Assembly (NCBI RefSeq): GCF_023221595.1
Contig: NZ_CP096563.1
Span: 4,707,001-4,771,000 of the forward strand
DNA length: 64,000 nucleotides
Source: Rhodococcus qingshengii JCM 15477
GTDB taxonomy: Bacteria > Actinomycetota > Actinomycetes > Mycobacteriales > Mycobacteriaceae
Direction of reading: 5' to 3'
The notes below the pieces were generated by a model. It ran no database searches. It worked only from the letters and a program-made list of their open reading frames with translations, and was not told the origin of the DNA. Below, one piece after another: positions 34,146-44,081 of this stretch. The translations under genes were made by a program, and so were the position numbers. Numbering within the stretch: the first letter of the stretch is position 1; each line of letters begins with the position of its first letter.

Positions 34146-35189
34146 CTACTGCTGACGCTCGTCGGGGTTCTGCGAGCCGAAGACCTTGGTCTCGGCCGCG
34201 GAATCGCTGCTGCCCTGGTCAGGTTCCGCAGACGGCGTCGGCGCTTCGAAGGTAGGCGGCTCGAAGCCCGTCGGCTGCTCGGTCGAGCCAGTCTGCTGCT
34301 GGTTGTACGGCTGGCCGTAACCGCGTGGAGCGGTGAACTGATCCGACGAGTAACTCGGGTTCGGCTGGCCACCGGGCTGAGAGGTCAGCGGATAGTAAGA
34401 CGACGTCGTCGCGGCCGACGAGTCGGTCTGTCCGGGATTTTGCACCGGGTTCTGCCCGTAGGGAGACGCAGTCTGGCCGTAAGGCGGCTGCGAAGCGGTC
34501 GGGTCGACGGGGGCGGCGTGCGCTCCCCCGTATCCCTGCTGCTGCGCCTGCCCGTACTGCGGATTCTGCTGGTACTGGCCCGGCTGCTGAGCCTGCTGAG
34601 GCTGGCCGTACTGAGCCTGTCCGTATCCCTGTGGCTGACCTGGCGCCTGCCCCGGCGCCTGGCCGTAAGGCTGCTGCTGACCGTACTGCTGAGCTACCGG
34701 TCGGGGCGCGGGCGCCTTCAGGATTCCGATCTCGAACAACAACGCGGCGACTGCGACGACGGTCTGCACGAACGAGAGGATCAGCACGATGATCAGGCCC
34801 CAACCGAGGCTGATGTCGACGTAGTCGCTGGTACCGACGGAGAACGCGGCGAACACCAAAGCGAAGAAACCCGTGAGGGTGAGCGCTGCGGCAATGCCTG
34901 CATACGACTGCTTCGGGAGCAGCGAGACGCCTGCAACCACACCGCCGGCGAAAACGAATCCGAGGCCGTAGATGCTCGATTCGAAGAAACTCGAACTGGT
35001 ATCCAGGCCGCTACCGATGCCGCTGCTGCTTCCACTGATCGACGTGAAGGGCGCAAAACCGAGCAGGAAATTGATCAGGCCGAGTGCCGCGACGGCGATG
35101 AGCAGGATGAATCCGAGATTCTTGGTTCCACCGCCCGCTGCCGGCTGATTCGGTGGCCCGAAGCTGGGCCCTTGCGGCGTGAACGTCAT
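34146..35189 (-). CDS. DUF5336 membrane protein with Gln/Gly/Pro/Tyr-rich tail
   Basis: 347 residues from ATG 35189, which follows GAGGAGAAG. Four membrane helices fill about 25-160 (FILLIAVAALGLINFLLGF first). The remaining 185 residues are a low-complexity tail of QPYGQ/PGQ-type repeats, ending AETKVFGSQNPDERQQ. It corresponds to mycobacterial Rv0954, a membrane protein reported near cell-division proteins. The tail could mediate weak multivalent contacts; that is inference. It is divergent from the IMPACT-family gene. Confidence 0.82.
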   Translation of the reverse strand: MTFTPQGPSFGPPNQPAAGGGTKNLGFILLIAVAALGLINFLLGFAPFTSISGSSSGIGSGLDTSSSFFESSIYGLGFVFAGGVVAGVSLLPKQSYAGIAAALTLTGFFALVFAAFSVGTSDYVDISLGWGLIIVLILSFVQTVVAVAALLFEIGILKAPAPRPVAQQYGQQQPYGQAPGQAPGQPQGYGQAQYGQPQQAQQPGQYQQNPQYGQAQQQGYGGAHAAPVDPTASQPPYGQTASPYGQNPVQNPGQTDSSAATTSSYYPLTSQPGGQPNPSYSSDQFTAPRGYGQPYNQQQTGSTEQPTGFEPPTFEAPTPSAEPDQGSSDSAAETKVFGSQNPDERQQ

Positions 35190-35275
35190 GACTTCTCCTC
35201 GTAGACGGTCTTCGATGGTTACCAGCGTATGTGTCTCGACTTCGCACGCTAACACCGACAGGAGACAATGGGCAG

Positions 35276-35911
35276 ATGCCCTTCACCCTCGCGCCCGGCG
35301 CCGACCACGTCGTCGAAACCGAGGTGAAGCACTCACGATTCATCGCCGCGCTTCACCGAGTAGACGACGCCGAAGCCGCCACGGAGTTCGTCGCGGAGCA
35401 GAAATCGCTGTATCCCGATGCGCGCCATCATTGTTCGGCTTTCGTGATCGGATACGAGGCGAACTCACGCGTCGAACGTGCACACGACGACGGTGAACCG
35501 GGCGGCACTGCCGGGGTGCCGATGCTTCAAGTTCTCAAGTCTCGAGATCTGGTCGATGTGATTGTTGTCGTCACGCGCTATTTCGGCGGAATCAAGCTCG
35601 GCGCCGGTGGATTGGTCCGCGCATATTCGGGAGCGGTCTCGGTGGCTCTCGATTCGGCCGAGCTTGTGGCCAGGGAGAGAAAGATCCTGCGCACTTTGGC
35701 GATCCGGCACTCAGAGGCCGGTCGGGTGGAAGCGGAGCTGAGAGCGCGGGGCGTCTCGGTGCTCGGAACTACGTATGGATCGAAGGCGGTGATGACGCTC
35801 GCCGCCGGTGACGCCGACGATCTCGATTCGATCGTCGCATCCATCACATCCGGTGCGGGGCAGTTGGAACCTGCCGGGTCGATGTGGGTCGATACCACTG
35901 TGCGTGGTTAA
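35276..35911 (+). CDS. IMPACT/YigZ-family protein
   Basis: 211-residue protein. The N-terminal IMPACT domain has EVKHSRFIAALHRVDD, DARHHCSAFVIGYE, DDGEPGGTAGVPML and VTRYFGGIKLGAGGLVRAYS, all hallmarks of YigZ/IMPACT; the C-terminal DUF1949 domain follows. The eukaryotic relative modulates Gcn2 signalling; the bacterial role is not settled. ATG 35276 gives the standard start; the ATG at 35231 adds unrelated residues. The stop codon lies inside the terminator stem that follows. Confidence 0.9.
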   Translation: MPFTLAPGADHVVETEVKHSRFIAALHRVDDAEAATEFVAEQKSLYPDARHHCSAFVIGYEANSRVERAHDDGEPGGTAGVPMLQVLKSRDLVDVIVVVTRYFGGIKLGAGGLVRAYSGAVSVALDSAELVARERKILRTLAIRHSEAGRVEAELRARGVSVLGTTYGSKAVMTLAAGDADDLDSIVASITSGAGQLEPAGSMWVDTTVRG

Positions 35912-35939
35912 GGAGTCCGGAGACTCCCTAACCACGCAC
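35900..35939. terminator. Bidirectional terminator overlapping the IMPACT gene stop
   Basis: Inverted repeat with 18-bp arms (one mismatch): GTGCGTGGTTA-AGGAGTC at 35900-35917 and GACTCCC-TAACCACGCAC at 35922-35939, 4-base loop. The stop codon (35909-35911) lies in the left arm, and sucD ends 15 bases to the right. Confidence 0.85.
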
Positions 35940-35953
35940 GGGTGCGAAGCCCC

Positions 35954-36856
35954 TTACAGGGACTGAAGAATCTCGCGAGCGAGAGCAGCGGTGGCGGACG
36001 GCGTCTTGCCGACCTTCACGCCTGCAGCTTCGAGAGCTTCCTGCTTTGCCTGAGCAGTTCCCGAGGAACCGGAGACGATGGCGCCGGCGTGGCCCATGGT
36101 CTTGCCTTCGGGAGCGGTGAAGCCTGCCACGTAGCCGACGACCGGCTTGGTGACGTTGGCCTTGATGTAATCGGCTGCACGCTCTTCCGCGTCGCCACCG
36201 ATTTCACCGATCATCACGATGACCTTGGTCTCGGGATCCTTCTCGAACGCCTCGATGGCGTCGATGTGGGTGGTTCCGATGACCGGGTCGCCGCCGATGC
36301 CGATGGCGGTGGAGAAGCCGAAGTCACGGAGTTCGTACATCATCTGGTAGGTCAGGGTGCCCGACTTGGAGACCAGGCCGATGGGGCCGGTGCCTGCAAT
36401 GTTGGCGGGCGTGATGCCGACGAGGGCCTCACCCGGGGTGATGATGCCGGGGCAGTTCGGTCCGATGATGCGCGTCTTCTTGCCCTTGGACTCGTTGTAC
36501 GCCCAAGCGTAAGCGGAGTCCTGAACCGGGATGCCCTCGGTGATGACCACGAGGAGCGGGATCTCCGCGTCGATGGCCTCGACGATGGCGTCCTTCGAGA
36601 AGGCCGGGGGAACGAATGCGATGGAGACGTCTGCGCCGGTCTCCTTGATTGCCTCTTCGACCGTCGCGAAGACGGGGAGCTCGACAGGGGAACCGTCAGC
36701 TGCAACGTGCGAGACCGTGGTGCCGGCCTTGCGAGCGTTGACGCCGCCGACGACCTGGGTGCCGGCCTTGAGCATCAGAGCGGTGTGCTTGGTGCCCTCG
36801 CCGCCGGTGATGCCCTGGACGATGACCTTTGAATCCTTGGTGAGGAAGATTGCCAT
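35954..36856 (-). CDS. sucD: Succinate--CoA ligase alpha subunit
   Basis: TCA-cycle enzyme subunit carrying the CoA site and the phosphohistidine. The 300-residue protein shows [35 protein letters not shown] and [12 protein letters not shown] with the active-site His. It follows sucC by 15 bases in the usual sucCD operon and converges with the IMPACT gene. Confidence 0.97.
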   Translation of the reverse strand: MAIFLTKDSKVIVQGITGGEGTKHTALMLKAGTQVVGGVNARKAGTTVSHVAADGSPVELPVFATVEEAIKETGADVSIAFVPPAFSKDAIVEAIDAEIPLLVVITEGIPVQDSAYAWAYNESKGKKTRIIGPNCPGIITPGEALVGITPANIAGTGPIGLVSKSGTLTYQMMYELRDFGFSTAIGIGGDPVIGTTHIDAIEAFEKDPETKVIVMIGEIGGDAEERAADYIKANVTKPVVGYVAGFTAPEGKTMGHAGAIVSGSSGTAQAKQEALEAAGVKVGKTPSATAALAREILQSL

Positions 36857-36871
36857 TGTTCTGTGAGTCCC

Positions 36872-38041
36872 TTACTTCGCTGCGTGAGCGAGTTCGGCGG
36901 CCTTGTCGGCGGCCTCGTCCATGGTTGCGACGACCGTGACCAGCGGGTGGTTGGCCTCGGCGAGGATGCGACGACCCTCTTCGACGTTGTTTCCGTCCAG
37001 GCGAACGACGAGCGGCTTGTTGGCCTCGTCACCCAGGGTCTTCAGTGCGCCGACGATGCCGTTGGCAACTGCGTCACACGCGGTGATGCCGCCGAAGACG
37101 TTGACGAACACGCTCTTGACCTGTGCATCGTTGAGGATGACATCCAGGCCGGCAGCCATGACTGCAGCGGAAGCTCCGCCGCCGATGTCGAGGAAGTTGG
37201 CGGGCTTGACGCCACCGTGGTTCTCGCCGGCGTATGCGACGACGTCCAGCGTGGACATGACCAGGCCTGCGCCGTTGCCGATGATTCCGACCTCACCGTC
37301 GAGCTTGACGTAGTTGAGGTCGTTTTCCTTGGCCTTGAGCTCGAGGGGATCGGTAGCGTCGCGATCCTCGAATGCCTCGTGGCCGGGCTGACGGAACGCT
37401 GCGTTCTCGTCGAGGGTGACCTTGCCGTCGAGGGCGAGGATCTGATCGTCAGGCGTACGAACGAGGGGGTTGACCTCGACGAGGAGTGCGTCTTCGCCGA
37501 TGAAGACCTCCCACAGCTTCTGGATCGTCACGGCCGCTGCGTCGAGCACCTCTGCGGGCAGCTTTCCTGCCTCGGCGATGCTGCGCGCGAACGCGAGGTC
37601 GACGCCCTTGACTGCGTCGACGGGGATCTTGGCGAGAGCGTCGGGGTTCTCCTCGGCGGTGACCTCGATCTCGACGCCACCCTCTACCGAGCACATGGCC
37701 AGGTAGGTGCGGTTGGTGCGGTCGAGCAGGAAGGAGATGTAGTACTCCTCGGCAATGTCACTTGCCTCTGCGACCAGCAGCTTCTTGACGACATGGCCCT
37801 TGATGTCCAGGCCCAGGATTGCCTCGGCGTTTGCCACTGCGGCATCCACGTCGGGCGAGTACTTGACGCCACCGGCCTTGCCGCGGCCGCCTACCTTGAC
37901 CTGTGCCTTCACCATCACGGGCTTACCGATTTCTTCGGCAATCTCGCGTGCGCCGGCGACTGTGTCTGTAACACGTCCAGCCGAAGTCGGCACTCCGTGC
38001 TTGGCGAAGAGTTCCTTCGCCTGGTATTCGAAGAGATCCAT
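36872..38041 (-). CDS. sucC: Succinate--CoA ligase beta subunit
   Basis: 389-residue nucleotide-binding subunit. It starts [20 protein letters not shown] and has the ATP-grasp elements [22 protein letters not shown] and [11 protein letters not shown], and the [17 protein letters not shown] region that meets SucD. The complex makes succinate and ATP (or GTP) from succinyl-CoA. Its 5' region (38042-38220) holds a hairpin and a separate dyad. Confidence 0.97.
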   Translation of the reverse strand: MDLFEYQAKELFAKHGVPTSAGRVTDTVAGAREIAEEIGKPVMVKAQVKVGGRGKAGGVKYSPDVDAAVANAEAILGLDIKGHVVKKLLVAEASDIAEEYYISFLLDRTNRTYLAMCSVEGGVEIEVTAEENPDALAKIPVDAVKGVDLAFARSIAEAGKLPAEVLDAAAVTIQKLWEVFIGEDALLVEVNPLVRTPDDQILALDGKVTLDENAAFRQPGHEAFEDRDATDPLELKAKENDLNYVKLDGEVGIIGNGAGLVMSTLDVVAYAGENHGGVKPANFLDIGGGASAAVMAAGLDVILNDAQVKSVFVNVFGGITACDAVANGIVGALKTLGDEANKPLVVRLDGNNVEEGRRILAEANHPLVTVVATMDEAADKAAELAHAAK

Positions 38042-38067
38042 CTGCTCACCGTCTCGTCTGCGTTGTC

Positions 38068-38092
38068 ACCCGCTCGAGGGGTAGGAGCGGGT
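38068..38092 (-). promoter_or_regulatory. Hairpin in the sucC 5' region
   Basis: ACCCGCTC (38068-38075) pairs with GAGCGGGT (38085-38092), 27 bases before the sucC ATG. A second dyad, TGAGGC-AC-GCCTCA at 38176-38189, lies further upstream and could be the terminator of the membrane-protein gene ending at 38221 or an operator. No known riboswitch pattern is recognised in this 179-base gap. Confidence 0.35.
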
Positions 38093-38220
38093 CTGTTCTG
38101 GACTTTAACCAGTTGCCGCGTTCGGTTTGCGCCCGCATTGATGCTATGTGGCCCAAGTCACGCGCAATTGCCCGATGAGGCACGCCTCACCGATTCGGCA
38201 AGGTGGCCACACCGAATTTG

Positions 38221-40182
38221 TCAAGCATCAGTCTCACTGATTCTTGCGCTCGAGAACGCTGCAACGAGAAGCAACACTATGCCCGTGGCCGCTGTGATCG
38301 CACCCACCCCCACGGTTGCGTCCGATATGCGCGATGACGTGAGTGGCCACTCACCGACGTACACCAGAGCTGCCACGGCAGATCCGATCAGCAATGCCGC
38401 GCCCCGCGACGGCCGCGCGGACGCTGCGATCACAGCGGCGATCACGACGGTGACGCCGACGAGCAGTTGACCCCAGACGTCAATTCCCCACGGCCACTCC
38501 AGAACTGAGGCCGCCGCATAGGCGTCGCCCTGATAGAGGGGAAGCGCGGTTCCGATCAGGACAGCGACGGCGCCGATCCCACCGACGAGAAGCACCAGCC
38601 CTCTCGAACCGCCACCTACCGACGTGTCGACATCCTCACGCTCGGCGCTTCCCGCCAGCCAGACGAGCAGTCCCGTCGCCGCAGCGAGGAAAGCCGCGCC
38701 GCAGAGCACGAAGGCGCCGGCCCCCAACCCGACGCCCGGTACGTCCGTGGCGATGACAGCCGACTGCATGACAGCGGCGACTCCCATCACGACCGTGGTC
38801 CACAACACGCCGACGGCCGGCCGCACCACCGCGGCGCGGCCCGGGGCGAACAAGCCCAGACCGGCGACCAGCAGTACAGCAGCCGCGAGCAGGACAACTC
38901 GAGACGAGAGCATGGACGGTTCGGGGATGTTCTCCGGCAACGACAGGACCGGAAGTGCCACCCCCAGGGCTGCCACTGCTGCGGTGACAACTGCGCCGAT
39001 ACCGGCAACGCGGTGAAGTCTGTTCACCCGCGCTTGCGCCGCCCGGGACTGAGCCACCATCGCCGCTTTCAGCGCACCCTTTGTCGTCTTCGCGGGTGCG
39101 CGAACCACACTTTCAGCGGGAATCGCATCTGTTTCACGCCTGGAAGCGAGGTAGGGAGCTGAAACTCCGATCACGGCGATGACCACGGCGGCCAGTGCCC
39201 CGACCACCGATCCCGAACCGACGCCGATCCGATCGCCGGCCGCGAACCCAGCCATCACCCTGGTTCCACTGACTGCGAGTGCGCCGAGACCGACACCGAT
39301 CAGGGCGCCGCAGCCCACCGGTAGCGAGATGGACGTCAATGCCGCCGCGACCGCAACGAGTACCGCGACGCCGACCAATCCCGTACCGACGGCGGTGGCC
39401 GCCGCCGAGTCGACGAGCGGTTTGACCAGAAAGATCGGATCCTGCGAACTGAAGGAAGGACCGAACAGGGAGAGCACGAACACCACCGCGGCCAGAATCA
39501 GCAGCGCTGTCGGCCACCCACCGATCCGCCCGCCAACCGATCGCCCGTCGAATTCCGCGGCGCGAGCGCTGCCGTATCCGTCCCGCTCCGATTCACGATG
39601 GACGACCATGAAGCCGAGGACACCAGACGCCACAAGAAGTCCGTGGCCCGCGAGCGCGAGATAAGCGCCCGGACCCGCATCGATCGAACCCGCCGAAATC
39701 GGACGGAAAAGGTCCAAGCGGTTTGCATCGATTGCGTCGACGAACAACTGAACGTCGAGGATCGCCGCGCCGAGGGACACCGCGCCGATACCTGCCAGGA
39801 GTCCGCCTGCGAAGGCGGGCCTGCGCCCTGAGGTGAGCACCGCAACCAGCGGCACGACGATCGTGCAGACGGCAGCGAAGAGAGCGGCGGAAGCAAGAGC
39901 CCCCGTCGTGTCGACCCCGCGGCCACTCCCGACTCCGACGACGGGACTGGCTGCCACTCCGACGGCACCGAGCAGTCCGATTACCGCCGCGAGTGGCGCC
40001 CCTGACTTCACTCCGGGGTCGTCGAAACGCGCCTGCGACGTAGTTCCAGGTGTTGTGGACACTCGATCGACGGTAGTGCCTGAATGGACCGGTGATCCGG
40101 TTGTGACACGCGTGATCACGAAACGAGATGATTCGTCCGTTTTGCCCGGATCGACATATTCCCAGGTCAAGCTGTGAGGCAC
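38221..40182 (-). CDS. Large hypothetical membrane protein
   Basis: 653 residues, very rich in Ala/Val/Gly/Leu, with about fifteen membrane helices. It appears to have two halves: residues 60-360 and 385-650 are both helix-rich and joined by a basic loop (RAPAKTTKGALKAAMVAQSRAAQARV). An N-terminal soluble stretch of about 55 residues precedes TM1. No catalytic motif or named family is recognised. The start at ATG 40182 is uncertain because internal GTG codons exist. It is divergent from the M23 peptidase gene and ends 180 bases before sucC on the same strand. Confidence 0.7.
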   Translation of the reverse strand: MPHSLTWEYVDPGKTDESSRFVITRVTTGSPVHSGTTVDRVSTTPGTTSQARFDDPGVKSGAPLAAVIGLLGAVGVAASPVVGVGSGRGVDTTGALASAALFAAVCTIVVPLVAVLTSGRRPAFAGGLLAGIGAVSLGAAILDVQLFVDAIDANRLDLFRPISAGSIDAGPGAYLALAGHGLLVASGVLGFMVVHRESERDGYGSARAAEFDGRSVGGRIGGWPTALLILAAVVFVLSLFGPSFSSQDPIFLVKPLVDSAAATAVGTGLVGVAVLVAVAAALTSISLPVGCGALIGVGLGALAVSGTRVMAGFAAGDRIGVGSGSVVGALAAVVIAVIGVSAPYLASRRETDAIPAESVVRAPAKTTKGALKAAMVAQSRAAQARVNRLHRVAGIGAVVTAAVAALGVALPVLSLPENIPEPSMLSSRVVLLAAAVLLVAGLGLFAPGRAAVVRPAVGVLWTTVVMGVAAVMQSAVIATDVPGVGLGAGAFVLCGAAFLAAATGLLVWLAGSAEREDVDTSVGGGSRGLVLLVGGIGAVAVLIGTALPLYQGDAYAAASVLEWPWGIDVWGQLLVGVTVVIAAVIAASARPSRGAALLIGSAVAALVYVGEWPLTSSRISDATVGVGAITAATGIVLLLVAAFSSARISETDA

Positions 40183-40294
40183 GTCACATAATCGGACAGG
40201 TTTCCGCTACGGCTTGCGCCCATCGCAATCATTTCGTTACCGTCAGTCGGTCTAAGTCACGGGCTGATCACGAACTCGAGGAGAGAACCGGCAT

Positions 40295-41317
40295 ATGCAT
40301 CACCGCAGCCAGTTCACCGCTAGTAGGTTCTCGAACTCAGCTCCAGACGAGGTCACGACCACTTATCCAACGCACTCGGCCAGGCGTTACACCGAGACCA
40401 AAAGTTCTGAGATCTCTACCGATATGTTCACTCGAAATTCATCCTCCACGTCGTCAGATTCCGACTCTCACGAGTTCGTCGAGTCCGACGTGATCAGCAC
40501 CCCCACTTACGCCACCTCCGCACCGACAGTCGATGTCGAATCTCCGGTTCGCCGCAGCGGTGCTCACCGACTCCCCACCCCTCCCTCCGCTCTCAAGGGC
40601 CGCGCCGCCGTTCTGGCAGTTGCAGCCGGCGCGGTTGTCGCCGCGGGCCAGGCAGTTGTCAACGACGGTTCCTCTTCTGCCGCCGACCACTCGGAAGTTG
40701 CACTCGCCAACGAGTCCTCCGCGATCGGTACCACCGCAGAACCGCAGGCCGCTCAGTTCGCTCCGGCCACCTCCACGGCAGCCACCACCGAGGCCGACGC
40801 TCCGCAGGTCCTCAACGTCGCAGCGCCGACCGACCTCTCCCAGTTCAGCAACCTGCTTGCCAAGGGCCAGCGTTTCAGTGACGAGCGCGCAGCACGCGAA
40901 GCCGCTGCCCGTCGCCCGCTGTTCGTCCTGCCGGCAGTGGGCACGTTCACGTCCAACTTCGGCACCCGCTGGGGCACCCTGCACGCCGGCGTCGACATCG
41001 CCGCCCCGATCGGGACGCCCATCGTCGCCGTCGCCGACGGCAAGGTCATCGATTCAGGTCCGGCTTCCGGGTTCGGCATGTGGGTACGCCTACAGCACGC
41101 AGACGGAACGATCACCGTCTACGGCCACATCGACACGTCCACCGTCACGGTTGGTCAGCAGGTCATGGCCGGCGACCAGATCGCCACTGTCGGCAACCGC
41201 GGCTTCTCCACCGGCCCGCACCTTCACTTCGAGGTTCATCTCGCCGGCGAGAACAAGATCGATCCCCTCCCCTGGCTCGCCTCACGCGGCATCAGCCTCG
41301 GCGTCGAGCAGGACTGA
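40295..41317 (+). CDS. M23-family (LytM) peptidoglycan endopeptidase
   Basis: 340 residues: a Ser/Thr-rich cytoplasmic N-terminus, a membrane or signal helix at about 103-122 (AAVLAVAAGAVVAAGQAVV), a linker, and a C-terminal LytM domain. Zinc ligands His230 and Asp234 (HAGVDIAAP) and His311 (HLHFEVH), plus catalytic His278 (VYGHID), are all present, so it should be active and exported. It corresponds to mycobacterial Rv0950c and faces pcrA. A later ATG at 40424 is possible, but AGGAG favours 40295. Confidence 0.87.
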   Translation: MHHRSQFTASRFSNSAPDEVTTTYPTHSARRYTETKSSEISTDMFTRNSSSTSSDSDSHEFVESDVISTPTYATSAPTVDVESPVRRSGAHRLPTPPSALKGRAAVLAVAAGAVVAAGQAVVNDGSSSAADHSEVALANESSAIGTTAEPQAAQFAPATSTAATTEADAPQVLNVAAPTDLSQFSNLLAKGQRFSDERAAREAAARRPLFVLPAVGTFTSNFGTRWGTLHAGVDIAAPIGTPIVAVADGKVIDSGPASGFGMWVRLQHADGTITVYGHIDTSTVTVGQQVMAGDQIATVGNRGFSTGPHLHFEVHLAGENKIDPLPWLASRGISLGVEQD

Positions 41318-41340
41318 TCGCAAGCCCAACGCTTCTGATG

Positions 41341-41386
41341 AAAAACTTCCGGCCCGCACCTTTCCAGGTACGGGCCGGAAGTTTTT
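41341..41386. terminator. Bidirectional terminator between M23 peptidase and pcrA
   Basis: Perfect 16-bp arms AAAAACTTCCGGCCCG (41341-41356) and complement (41371-41386), giving A5/T5 tracts on both strands and a 14-base loop. Confidence 0.92.
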
Positions 41387-41395
41387 GCCTGTCTT

Positions 41396-43888
41396 CTACA
41401 GCTTGACCATCGGCACACCGCCGATGAGCATCAACCGCACCTTGCCCGCGCTACCGAAGTCGATGGTGACCGTCGCGGTGGGGCCAGTGCCCTTGGTTTC
41501 CAACACGGTGCCCAGACCGTACTTGTCGTGACTGACGCGGTCACCCGTGGCGAGGACCAGAACGTTGTTGCGGCCACGCGCGGCACCGAAACTGGGAGTC
41601 GACGCGGCCTTGCCGGACCCTCCCCCGTAGTTCTGCCCGCCGCCGTATCCCTGGCCGCCCTGGCTGCCGTAGCGGCTTCCGCTGCCGTAACCCGGCCTGC
41701 CGCTTCCGAATCCGCCACCGGTGCCCGGATCCTCACGGCGCCAGTTGATCAGGTCCTCCGGGATCTCCTGGATGAACCGCGACGCCGGGTTCTGGATCGG
41801 TTGCCCCCACGCCGAACGCATGATCGCGCGCGTCAGGTACAGGCGCTGCCTGGCACGGGTGATGCCGACGTAAGCAAGTCGACGCTCTTCGGACAGCTCC
41901 GCCGGATCGCCGAGGGCGCGCATGTGCGGGAACTGCCCGTCCTCCCAACCGGTGACGAAGACGACCGGGAACTCGAGGCCCTTAGCGGTGTGAAGCGTCA
42001 TCATGGTCACGACGCCGTCGTCGGAGTCCGGCAGTTGATCGGCGTCGGCGACAAGCGATACCCGTTCGAGGAAGGCGGCAAGCGAACCCGGATCGGGTTC
42101 ACCTTCACGCATTGCTGCGGTTTCCTCGTCGTCCGGATCGATCAGCCCGGCCGCGTTTCGCGCGTCGGAACTGAATTCCCTTGCCACGCTGACGAGTTCG
42201 TTCAAGTTGTCGAGTCGCGCGCCATCCTGCGGATCGCTGCTCGCCGCAAGCTCGGCGCGGTAGCCGGTGCGCTCGAGCACCGCCTCGGCAACCTCACCGA
42301 TGTCACCGAGCTCGAACGGTTCGTCCTCGTCGGCGGCCGCTGTCGGTAGCAGGGCCCGCAGCCCGTCCATCATCTCGAGGAACGACGCGATGGCCTTCTG
42401 TGACCGCGTATTGAGCAGCGCCACTTTGCCTTCCGCGCCGTCACGGAGAGCGGCGGCGAAGCTGATGTTGCGATGCTCGGAGTGCACGGCGACGCAGGCT
42501 TCGGCTCGATCACCGATACCGCGTCGGGGCGTGTTGAGAATGCGTCGCAGGCTCACGGTGTCGTCCTCGTTGGCGAGGACGCGCAGATACGCGACGATGT
42601 CCCGAACTTCCTTGCGCTCGTAGAAGCGAACGCCGCCGACCACCTTGTACGGCACTCCGAGTCGAATGAAGATCTCCTCGAGCGCGCGCGAGGAGTTGTT
42701 GGTCCGGTAGAACACCGCGATGTCGGCGAACTTGGTCTCGCCCTGGTCCACCAGCCGATCGATCTCCGAGGCGACAAACGATGCTTCGTCGTGCTCGTTG
42801 TCTGCAACGTAGCCGACGATCAGTTCGCCTTCACCCGAATCGGTCCACAGACGCTTTTCTCGTCGACCGGTGTTCTTGGAAATCACGGAGTTGGCCGCAG
42901 ACAGAATGTTCTGCGTCGAACGGTAGTTCTGTTCGAGAAGGATGGTCCGAGCATCCGGGTAGTCGCGTTCGAACTCTTCGATGTTGCGGATAGTGGCTCC
43001 GCGGAATGCGTAGATCGATTGATCGGCGTCACCGACGACGCACAGTTCGGCCGGGGCAACGGCGTGGTCGGACTCGCCGGCTCCACCGACCAGTTCACGC
43101 ACAAGCATGTATTGCGCGTGGTTGGTGTCCTGGTACTCGTCGACGAGCACGTGACGGAAGCGGCGGCGGTAGTACTCGGCGATCTGTGGAAACGCCTGAA
43201 GAAGCGCGACGGTCTCACCGATGAGATCGTCGAAGTCGAGTGCGTTCGCCGCACGCAGCCGCTGTTGGTAGTGGCCGTAGACCTTGGCGATCAGTCGCGG
43301 AAGTTCGGCCGGATCCTGATCGGCTGCGACAACCGCCTCTTCCGGTCCGACGAGTTCGTTCTTCAGGTTGGAGATGTGAGTGGCGAGAAGGCGCGCGGAG
43401 AATCGTTTGGTGTCGAGCTCGAGGTCCTTCGAGATCATCGTCAGCAGTCGACGCGAATCGTCGGAATCGTAGATCGAGAAATTCGAGTTCAAACCGGGTA
43501 GGAGCGCCGCCTGTGCTCGCAGGATCCGCACGCAACTGGAGTGGAACGTCGATACCCACATGGCGTTGGCACGCGGTCCGACAAGAGCTGCCACACGCTC
43601 GCGCATCTCGGCCGCAGCCTTGTTGGTGAACGTGATGGCCAGGATCTGACCGGGGGTGACACCCCGTTCGGCCAACAGATAGGCGATGCGACGCGTCAGC
43701 ACTGCAGTCTTGCCCGAGCCGGCTCCCGCGACTATCAGCAACGGCGAACCGGCATGGACCACGGCCTCGCGCTGTTGCGGGTTGAGACCCTCGAGGAGGG
43801 CGTCCGAACCCGCGTCGTGTCCCCGCGCGCCGCCCCCGTCGTGCTGGGAATGTCCGTCGTGCTCACCGAGTGCTGGGTACGTGTTCAT
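41396..43888 (-). CDS. pcrA: ATP-dependent DNA helicase PcrA/UvrD1
   Basis: 830-residue superfamily 1A helicase (3'-5') for nucleotide excision repair and replication-fork clearance. Motifs: Q-motif LNPQQREAV, Walker A AGAGSGKT (54-61), Ia ITFTNKAAAEM, II VDEYQDTN, III GDADQSIYAFRGA, IV EQNYRST, V HTAKGLEFPVVF and VI VGITRARQRLY. A Gly-rich linker precedes a C-terminal Tudor-like domain (GDRVSHDKYGLGTVLE) used for RNA polymerase contact in PcrA. It matches mycobacterial UvrD1 in sequence and position. Confidence 0.97.
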   Translation of the reverse strand: MNTYPALGEHDGHSQHDGGGARGHDAGSDALLEGLNPQQREAVVHAGSPLLIVAGAGSGKTAVLTRRIAYLLAERGVTPGQILAITFTNKAAAEMRERVAALVGPRANAMWVSTFHSSCVRILRAQAALLPGLNSNFSIYDSDDSRRLLTMISKDLELDTKRFSARLLATHISNLKNELVGPEEAVVAADQDPAELPRLIAKVYGHYQQRLRAANALDFDDLIGETVALLQAFPQIAEYYRRRFRHVLVDEYQDTNHAQYMLVRELVGGAGESDHAVAPAELCVVGDADQSIYAFRGATIRNIEEFERDYPDARTILLEQNYRSTQNILSAANSVISKNTGRREKRLWTDSGEGELIVGYVADNEHDEASFVASEIDRLVDQGETKFADIAVFYRTNNSSRALEEIFIRLGVPYKVVGGVRFYERKEVRDIVAYLRVLANEDDTVSLRRILNTPRRGIGDRAEACVAVHSEHRNISFAAALRDGAEGKVALLNTRSQKAIASFLEMMDGLRALLPTAAADEDEPFELGDIGEVAEAVLERTGYRAELAASSDPQDGARLDNLNELVSVAREFSSDARNAAGLIDPDDEETAAMREGEPDPGSLAAFLERVSLVADADQLPDSDDGVVTMMTLHTAKGLEFPVVFVTGWEDGQFPHMRALGDPAELSEERRLAYVGITRARQRLYLTRAIMRSAWGQPIQNPASRFIQEIPEDLINWRREDPGTGGGFGSGRPGYGSGSRYGSQGGQGYGGGQNYGGGSGKAASTPSFGAARGRNNVLVLATGDRVSHDKYGLGTVLETKGTGPTATVTIDFGSAGKVRLMLIGGVPMVKL

Positions 43889-43991
43889 CGCCTGTCCACG
43901 CTACCGGCGTCCACCGACACGGTCGTCAGTGCGTCCACCTGCTGGTAGAGGCACTTGGATTACCTGTGTCGAGCATGGCAAACTGGACGCT

Positions 43992-44081
43992 ATGTTCAGC
44001 ATTTCCGTTCGCGACAACACGGCCGACCCCGTCGGCCCGCTGTGGCGTTACTTTACGTGCCCCGGACCTCGGTGCACGTGA
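43992..44081 (+). CDS. Leader peptide of chorismate mutase (Trp/Tyr/Phe codons)
   Basis: A 29-codon frame from ATG 43992: MFSISVRDNTADPVG then PLWRYFTCPGPRCT. Codons 18-21 read Trp-Arg-Tyr-Phe, thus the three aromatic end products of the pathway sit side by side. It is followed by a terminator with T4 and then by the chorismate mutase gene. Ribosome stalling at these codons would report shortage of aromatic amino acids. A similar leader upstream of the chorismate mutase gene has been reported in Corynebacterium glutamicum. Confidence 0.8.
   Translation: MFSISVRDNTADPVGPLWRYFTCPGPRCT

Noticed and set aside
38176..38189. TGAGGC-AC-GCCTCA dyad as an iron (DtxR/IdeR) box
   Set aside because: It lacks the TTAGGTTAGGCTAACC-type pattern and lies where a terminator for the upstream membrane-protein gene is expected.
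36863..38470. 535-codon plus-strand frame opposite sucCD
   Set aside because: Antisense shadow of sucC and of the end of the membrane-protein gene; low-complexity composition.
40183..40294. Possible c-di-AMP (ydaO-type) riboswitch before the M23 peptidase
   Set aside because: Cell-wall hydrolase genes in actinobacteria often carry it, but I could not find the conserved blocks in these 112 bases.
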